Of a stretch of DNA of 5,901 bases, positions 1-4,150 are shown piece after piece. The translations under genes were made by a program, and so were the position numbers. The stretch is taken from NCBI GenBank assembly GCA_020025475.1, contig JAHHSA010000077.1:1-5901 (forward strand), read 5' to 3'. Source of the stretch: Oscillibacter sp. (lineage in GTDB: Bacteria > Bacillota > Clostridia > Oscillospirales > Oscillospiraceae). How positions within the stretch are numbered: position 1 is the first letter of the stretch; every line of letters begins with the position of its first letter. The notes under the pieces are model-generated. The model saw nothing but the letters and a program-made list of their open reading frames with translations, was not told the DNA's origin and made no database searches.

Positions 1-2
1 CA

Positions 3-62
3 GGTTGCCCTGGTGCAGCGCACAAAACAGCGGATGCTGAGAAAGGAGGAATCCAGAAATGA
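3..62 (+). CDS. Possible 3' tail of an upstream gene (frame unresolved)
   Basis: Two frames could carry the end of a gene that starts before the window. The frame beginning at base 3 ends in TGA at 60-62 and would overlap the next start as ATGA, a common coupling arrangement in operons. The frame beginning at base 2 ends in TGA at 38-40, just before the ribosome site at 42-49. The remaining frame stays open to a TAA at 187-189, deep inside the next gene, which is less likely. Fewer than 20 codons are present, so no product can be proposed. The ATGA version is listed as a slightly preferred guess. Confidence 0.25.
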   Translation, partial: GCPGAAHKTADAEKGGIQK

Positions 63-664
63 GTGCAAATGGAGAAACCGCCGATCTGATGGTACGGGAG
101 GGAATCCAGATCACCGAGAGCGCAGTGAAGCTGGCGGGCCTGGGCGCGAAGAACCTCGCGGCACTGCTGATCGCCCTGATGAACGATAATCAGAAGCTGG
201 CCGGAAAAACCAAGCTGAAGCGCCTGATCCACGACGGCGAAGAGCTGGCCATCGTATCCGTGAAAAAGCGCGATCTGAAGGGCTTCCAGAAACAGGCCAA
301 GAAGTACGGCGTTTTGTATTACCCCATCGTCAACAAGGTAGAGAAAACCGGCACCGTTGAAATCATGGCGAAGGCAAAGGATGCCCGTCAGATCAACCGC
401 ATTCTGGAGCGCATGGGCTACCCGGCTCCGGTTCACGGAGAACAGGCCGAAAAAAAAGAGACGTCCCGCGATCCATTCGGGAACAGCTCGCGGACGCGCG
501 GGACTGGTGCGAGAGGGCCTACCGAGGAGATTATGACTGAGAAGCGTCCGTCGGTCAGAAACCGGCTGTCTGCATTGAAAGCAGCGGCAGACCGCGGGGA
601 GTTCGAGAAGGTCTCTCCGGGAAAGGAATTGAAAAAGATGGCAGAGAAAACTCTGACCAGATAA
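59..664 (+). CDS. PcfB-like (DUF3801) conjugation accessory protein
   Basis: A 201-residue cytoplasmic protein of the PcfB/DUF3801 family. The family is known from plasmid pCF10, where PcfB works with the VirD4-type coupling protein PcfC to bring the relaxase-DNA substrate to the secretion channel. The diagnostic stretch is SVKKRDLKGFQKQAKKYGV at about residues 67-85, followed by LYYPIVNK and the motif typical of the family ending ILERMGYPAP near residue 120. The C-terminal third is basic and low in complexity, with RPSVRNRLSALK near 165, like the charged tails of relatives. No signal peptide or membrane segment is visible. The start is set by AAAGGAGG at 42-49, nine bases before the ATG. The AAGGAGG of the next gene overlaps its stop codon, so the two are probably co-transcribed. 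In many elements a VirD4 gene comes next; here an ArdC-like gene does. Confidence 0.8.
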   Translation: MSANGETADLMVREGIQITESAVKLAGLGAKNLAALLIALMNDNQKLAGKTKLKRLIHDGEELAIVSVKKRDLKGFQKQAKKYGVLYYPIVNKVEKTGTVEIMAKAKDARQINRILERMGYPAPVHGEQAEKKETSRDPFGNSSRTRGTGARGPTEEIMTEKRPSVRNRLSALKAAADRGEFEKVSPGKELKKMAEKTLTR

Positions 665-678
665 GGAGGAACGCAATT

Positions 679-1551
679 ATGGATTTGGAATCCCTGCTGC
701 AGGAAAAGAACCAGAAGGATATGAACTGGAAGGAACAGAAAACGGCAGAGCGGAATGAGGTCAACGACTGGTCGGATCGGGCCATTCTGGAGGCAACCGG
801 CAATCCCGAAATCTACCAGAAGTATCTGGATGTCCAGGCGGACAATCCCCGGTACAGTGCATCCAACATTCTGCTGGCAATCCATCAGAACAAGGATGTG
901 AGCGTCATCAACAGCGTCAAGGGCTGGAACGCTCTGGGCCGCAATGTGAAGCGGAATGAGGTTGGCATGAAAATCCGGGTGTCTGATTCCTATATGAAGG
1001 AGGGAAAGAAGCGGTACGGCTATAAGATCGGTACTGCCTTCGATGTTTCCCAGACCAGCGGAAAGGGACCTCAGCCTCAGATGGCCCTGCGGGAGGATTC
1101 GCCGGAACTGACCACGGCGATCCGCAAGCTGCTGGACCTTTCTCCGGTGAAGATCGTCACCAGCACGACCTTGCACGGAGACGCCTTTTACGACCCTGGG
1201 GACCAGAAAATCCAGGTGTCCAGCGAGCTGAGCGACCAGGGCACGTTTTATGCCTTGGCTCGGGAGATCGTCCATGCCACCATCCATGACCATGGAAGAT
1301 ATGCCTACTATTCCCGGAACGAATGCGGCTTTGATGCCGATTGTGTCAGCTACATGGTGTGCCGCAGCTTTGGCATTGCAGCCAAAGAGCCGGACACCAC
1401 CCGTGTGCCTTTGCTCTACGATGAAATGGAGCCCCAGGATCGTCGCTCGGTTCTGGACAGCCTCCAGAAGATTTTCCGGAAGATGCAGAGCGAAATTCAG
1501 CGAGAGGTCGCTCCCCGACAGAAGGCGCCGGAGCATGGAAAGACCCGATAA
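679..1551 (+). CDS. ArdC/LtrC-like protein: ssDNA-binding domain plus degenerate metallopeptidase-like domain
   Basis: A 290-residue cytoplasmic protein. Residues about 45-110 match the ArdC N-terminal (ssDNA-binding) domain: the pattern YSASNILLAIHQ, then GWNALGRNVKRNEVGMKI, then TAFDVSQTSGK. Residues about 145-235 correspond to the zincin-like domain of ArdC/LtrC relatives, in which a zinc-binding HExxH helix is followed by an AESVAY-type segment. Here the helix reads REIVHATIHDHG (R195, E196, H199, H203) and the later segment reads ADCVSY (D221), so two expected zinc ligands are changed. Known ArdC proteins protect incoming single-stranded DNA from host restriction; that role is an inference here. 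The start is fixed by AAGGAGG at 663-669, nine bases upstream. No stop or frameshift is seen, so it is an intact gene with altered residues rather than a pseudogene. Proteolytic activity is doubtful. Confidence 0.72.
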   Translation: MDLESLLQEKNQKDMNWKEQKTAERNEVNDWSDRAILEATGNPEIYQKYLDVQADNPRYSASNILLAIHQNKDVSVINSVKGWNALGRNVKRNEVGMKIRVSDSYMKEGKKRYGYKIGTAFDVSQTSGKGPQPQMALREDSPELTTAIRKLLDLSPVKIVTSTTLHGDAFYDPGDQKIQVSSELSDQGTFYALAREIVHATIHDHGRYAYYSRNECGFDADCVSYMVCRSFGIAAKEPDTTRVPLLYDEMEPQDRRSVLDSLQKIFRKMQSEIQREVAPRQKAPEHGKTR

Positions 1552-1556
1552 AGAAG

Positions 1557-1562
1557 AGGAGG
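1557..1562 (+). promoter_or_regulatory. Ribosome binding site (AGGAGG) serving GTG 1570 or ATG 1573
   Basis: A perfect AGGAGG lies seven bases before GTG 1570 and ten bases before the in-frame ATG 1573. Both spacings work, so the start is ambiguous by one codon. The ATG is preferred only because ATG is the commoner start codon. Confidence 0.7.
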
Positions 1563-1572
1563 AAGAACTGTG

Positions 1573-2523
1573 ATGAGACAGAAAATGGGTGCCATGCTGT
1601 GCACGGCAATCTTGGTGCTCTGCCTGGGGGGAACGGCGCTGGCCGCTGAACAGGAGAAAGCGCCGCAGATGGAGAAAGCGGAAACGACCGTGGAGCTTCC
1701 CAATGTGCCCAAGCAGCAGAAGGTGTTTCCCGCCGAGGTAAATACTTATGAAGAAAACGGTGCCATCCATCTTGAGAAGGTCTATTATCTGACCGGCGCG
1801 GATGACCCTGCGGCAATCCCTGTGAAGAATTTTGAGCGGGAGGGTCAGGAATATCAGTTCCTTGACCTCCTGAAGAATGACCAGAGCGAAACGGACACCA
1901 AGGAGCATATCGAAGTGCTGACCATGCAGTCGGATACCAAGGACATGGAGAAAATCCTGCAGAAGCTGGAGCCTACCATGGATGTCACGACAGAGGATGG
2001 CTACACCGGCACCCTGGCTCTGGACCATACCACCATCCGGGTGGAGGCGGCAGGCTACAAGAACAGCACCCGCAATATCTCCACCACCAGGAGCTATCCC
2101 AATCTCTCGGATGCGGACGTGGCTCTGGTCCCCAAGACCGTGCAGGAGAATGGCAGAACGCTGACTTTGGCCGATGTGCAGTGGCAGGAAGCGGCAACGG
2201 ACAACGTGGATGGCTATGATCTGGCTATGCGCTACCATGCAACGGCAACTTATACCGGAATCGCAACCAGCAAGTATGCAACCGGCTATGTGGTCACCGC
2301 GGACTATAAGGGAGACATTACAAAGACCAGCAATGACACCGTCGTTTATACGGCGGTTTTTTCCTGCGCTGAACCTTCCGAAAAAGAGGAAGAACCGGCG
2401 TCTGCCCACACGCTGCTGTATCTCCTGCTGATCCTGGCGGGGGCCGGTGGCCTGGGCGCAGCTGGATACTTTGGCCGCAAAAGCTATTTGCATTATCAGA
2501 ATAAGAAACGGGGGTATGAATAA
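1573..2523 (+). CDS. Exported protein with C-terminal membrane anchor, family not recognised
   Basis: A 316-residue protein (317 if GTG 1570 is used). Residues 1-24 form a signal peptide: basic start MRQK, hydrophobic core, ALA before the likely cleavage site. A hydrophobic segment at about 279-302 is followed by a basic tail (GRKSYLHYQNKKRGYE). The predicted topology is an outside body, one membrane pass and a short inside tail. There is no LPxTG-like motif, so it is membrane-held and not an obvious sortase substrate. The body is acidic and rich in Thr, Val and Tyr, and looks beta-rich in residues 130-270, with many alternating T/Y/V stretches such as YHATATYTGIATSKYATGY. I recognise no domain. 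Its stop TAA shares one base with the sortase ATG, so the two are likely translated together and may act together, for example as sortase partner or surface scaffold. That role is inference. Confidence 0.75.
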   Translation: MRQKMGAMLCTAILVLCLGGTALAAEQEKAPQMEKAETTVELPNVPKQQKVFPAEVNTYEENGAIHLEKVYYLTGADDPAAIPVKNFEREGQEYQFLDLLKNDQSETDTKEHIEVLTMQSDTKDMEKILQKLEPTMDVTTEDGYTGTLALDHTTIRVEAAGYKNSTRNISTTRSYPNLSDADVALVPKTVQENGRTLTLADVQWQEAATDNVDGYDLAMRYHATATYTGIATSKYATGYVVTADYKGDITKTSNDTVVYTAVFSCAEPSEKEEEPASAHTLLYLLLILAGAGGLGAAGYFGRKSYLHYQNKKRGYE

Positions 2524-3314
2524 TGAAGAAGTACATGATGCTGCTGGCGGCATGCTGCATGGCGTCGGCCCTGGCCTTGCCCGCACAGGCAGCGGACGAT
2601 ACCTTTGAAGCACCTGAGCCGTATCTATTCGGACGACCTACTTCTGATGAAACCATCTATGTGGGCACGGAGGCTCCCGTGAATCGGGATCGCAGCAAGA
2701 ACGCAGCCATGATCCCGCCTGTGTTTGGCAGCCCCACTTCCTACACGCTGAACAGCGGGGAGATGCTGACGCCGAACCTGATTCCCGGCAGCAATGCCTG
2801 GGCGGAGGGCATGGGCAATTCCGGCGGTGTGAGCGTCATGCCGCCCACCATGCCGGGGATTCCCAGCCTGCCGGGTCCGGTGGGGCCTTCTGGGAATCCC
2901 GGTTATACCGAAGTGACGCAGGACCTCTATTATTCCGGCGGGTATCTGGGAACCCTGAAAATCCCGGCAGTTGGTCTTACCGTGAAGATATATCAGGGGA
3001 CGGATCAGGCGGCGCTGAGAAAGGGGGCAGGCCATTATACCGGCACCAGCATCTGGGAAGGCAATGTGGCTCTTGCCGCCCACAATCGGGGCGTTGCCAA
3101 CCATTTCGGAAAGATCCATCAGCTGGACCCCGGTGATACGGTGAAACTAGAAACCAAGCTGGGCACCCGCGTCTATCATGTGGAATCCGTCAGAAAGATT
3201 CTGGCGACAGACCTCAGTGTACTGGATGCCTCCACCGACAACATCATCACCCTGACCACCTGCGTGAGAAATCAGCCGGATTACAGGTGGTGCGTGGTAG
3301 CCAGAGAGACTTAA
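2523..3314 (+). CDS. Secreted or membrane-tethered sortase (transpeptidase)
   Basis: A 263-residue sortase, which cuts a C-terminal sorting motif in surface proteins and joins them to cell wall or pilus subunits. The catalytic triad is visible: H187 in LAAHNRG, C247 in TLTTC and R255 in PDYRWCVV, a C-x7-R spacing. The fold starts near residue 136 (YLGTLKIPAVGLTVKIYQG), giving a compact domain of about 128 residues. Residues 1-23 are a signal peptide ending AQA; no other membrane segment exists, so the enzyme is either released or held by an uncleaved signal anchor. Residues 24-135 are an extended spacer with a Pro/Gly-rich stretch (GPVGPSGNPG at 118-127). Its class cannot be fixed by eye; class D or a related ICE-borne group is most likely. 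It is coupled to the preceding gene by a TAATG overlap. Its probable substrate is the Cna-B adhesin encoded downstream. Confidence 0.88.
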   Translation: MKKYMMLLAACCMASALALPAQAADDTFEAPEPYLFGRPTSDETIYVGTEAPVNRDRSKNAAMIPPVFGSPTSYTLNSGEMLTPNLIPGSNAWAEGMGNSGGVSVMPPTMPGIPSLPGPVGPSGNPGYTEVTQDLYYSGGYLGTLKIPAVGLTVKIYQGTDQAALRKGAGHYTGTSIWEGNVALAAHNRGVANHFGKIHQLDPGDTVKLETKLGTRVYHVESVRKILATDLSVLDASTDNIITLTTCVRNQPDYRWCVVARET

Positions 3315-3320
3315 ACTTTT

Positions 3321-3349
3321 TTGACAACTCCGCAGAAGGGTTTTATAGT
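3321..3349 (+). promoter_or_regulatory. Near-consensus SigA promoter (TTGACA-N17-TATAGT)
   Basis: TTGACA at 3321-3326 is a perfect -35 box and TATAGT at 3344-3349 is one mismatch from the -10 consensus. The spacer is exactly 17 bases. It sits in the 54-base gap after the sortase stop. Transcription would begin near 3356, at or just before the GGAGG ribosome site, giving a very short leader. It should drive the CAP-domain gene. Confidence 0.75.
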
Positions 3350-3355
3350 GAAGGC

Positions 3356-3360
3356 GGAGG
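3356..3360 (+). promoter_or_regulatory. Ribosome binding site fixing the start at ATG 3369
   Basis: GGAGG lies eight bases before ATG 3369. This supports the start MKKQMNF, which begins a proper signal peptide. The longer reading from TTG 3321 has no ribosome site, and its first codon lies inside the -35 box. Confidence 0.75.
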
Positions 3361-3368
3361 TGGAGAAC

Positions 3369-4070
3369 ATGAAAAAACAGATGAACTTCTTGGCAGGTTT
3401 CCTTTGCGGAGCGATGATGTTTGGCGGAGTGACAGCAGCGGCCGTGGAACTGGTGGTGAAGCCCTCCTGGCAGCCCATCTATGTGGATGGGGAACAGGTG
3501 AGCATGACTGCCTATAATATCAACGGCAACAACTATGTCAAGCTCCGGGACATTGGCCGGGAGGTGGGCTTTAATGTCTATTGGGACAATGGTGTCCGGG
3601 TGGACAGCACCACCGACTATACCGGCGAGCCTCCCGCGGAGGCATCCCCCCAGAGGCCGGAATCGAAACCGAATCCGGAACAGATTCGGCTGGACATCGT
3701 GGAGCAGGTCAATGCCCTGCGGCAGGAGAGGGGGAGAAAGCCCCTGGCAGTCAATGCATCTTTGATGGCAGCTGCGCAGGAGTGTGCGGAGCAGCAATTC
3801 AGAGATCATGACAACCGGATAGAGTGCGAAACCGTTCTGAAGCATGGCTATCCCTACGGCTTCGGCTCCAATCTAACGACCCTGAGCTACTCCCACGGCA
3901 CAGATCTTGCGGCCAGAGCCGTCAGCAGCTGGAGAAATTCTCCCGGACATGATGAGGCCATGATGGCAGAAGAATGTGACAGCATCGGTGTTGGAGTAGC
4001 TGTCACAGAGAACTGGGTGTTCTGCTACCTGTTTGCAGGATGCCCTACATCCAACAATCCCTATGCATGA
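3369..4070 (+). CDS. Exported CAP/SCP-domain protein with copper-amine-oxidase-N-like stalk domain
   Basis: A 233-residue exported protein. Residues 1-25 form a signal peptide or signal anchor (MKKQ, hydrophobic core, VTAAA). Residues 35-80 resemble the copper amine oxidase N-terminal-like domain found as a stalk in clostridial surface proteins: PIYVDGEQVSMTAYNINGNN, then YVKLRDIGREVGF. A Pro/Glu-rich linker follows (81-104). Residues 105-230 are a CAP (SCP/PR-1) domain: VNALRQERG, then WRNSPGHDEAMM with H194, then IGVGVAVTENWVFCYLFAG. The usual Gly-Glu-Asn motif reads GSNL at 166-169, so a Glu of the CAP cavity is replaced by S167. H147 in FRDHD may be the first conserved His. CAP proteins are secreted and have varied roles; no specific function can be given. 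It has its own promoter before it and a terminator after it, so it is probably transcribed alone. Confidence 0.83.
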   Translation: MKKQMNFLAGFLCGAMMFGGVTAAAVELVVKPSWQPIYVDGEQVSMTAYNINGNNYVKLRDIGREVGFNVYWDNGVRVDSTTDYTGEPPAEASPQRPESKPNPEQIRLDIVEQVNALRQERGRKPLAVNASLMAAAQECAEQQFRDHDNRIECETVLKHGYPYGFGSNLTTLSYSHGTDLAARAVSSWRNSPGHDEAMMAEECDSIGVGVAVTENWVFCYLFAGCPTSNNPYA

Positions 4071-4082
4071 TCAGCAACGAAC

Positions 4083-4120
4083 AAAAGACCGTTCGGCTCA
4101 GTGAGTCGAGCGGTCTTTTT
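4083..4120 (+). terminator. Intrinsic terminator after the CAP-domain gene
   Basis: AAAAGACCG (4083-4091) pairs with CGGTCTTTT (4111-4119). The stem continues after one mismatch as TCGGCTC (4093-4099) with GAGTCGA (4103-4109, one G-U pair), leaving a three-base loop. A T-run (4115-4120) follows the stem. It starts 13 bases after the CAP stop and ends 30 bases before the adhesin ATG. The A-run on the 5' side allows some activity on the reverse strand. Confidence 0.9.
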
Positions 4121-4134
4121 GTTTGAAATTTTGT

Positions 4135-4140
4135 GAAAGG
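4135..4140 (+). promoter_or_regulatory. Ribosome binding site (GAAAGG) for the adhesin gene
   Basis: GAAAGG ends ten bases before ATG 4151 and four bases before the in-frame ATG 4145. The first spacing is more usual and gives MKRTKTS, a typical basic signal-peptide start, so 4151 is chosen. ATG 4141 is out of frame. Confidence 0.55.
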
Positions 4141-4150
4141 ATGCATGAAC

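Noticed and set aside
1..189. Reading frame 1 open from the left edge to a TAA at 187-189
   Set aside because: It would overlap the PcfB-like gene by about 130 bases in another frame, and its sequence past base 60 is Arg/Gly-rich out-of-frame reading.
1250..1573. 107-codon alternate-frame reading inside the end of the ArdC-like gene
   Set aside because: It has no domain features or ribosome site and overlaps a gene with clear family motifs.
2544..2558. Possible lipobox (LAAC, Cys at residue 11) in the sortase signal peptide
   Set aside because: The Cys comes too early: the hydrophobic core continues after it to residue 19, and a normal AQA cleavage site follows at residue 23.
433..2613. 726-codon open frame on the minus strand
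   Set aside because: It lies antisense across four well-supported genes, is rich in His, Cys, Arg and Leu without any recognisable domain, and has no convincing ribosome site. It is a by-product of GC-rich codon use on the + strand.
3321..3368. Longer version of the CAP protein starting at TTG 3321
   Set aside because: The TTG is part of the -35 box, has no ribosome site, and would put 16 residues before the signal peptide.
4121..4150. Possible promoter in the AT-rich stretch before the adhesin gene
   Set aside because: TTGAAA-like bases at 4123-4128 have no TATAAT-like partner at a proper distance; the expected place overlaps the start codon.
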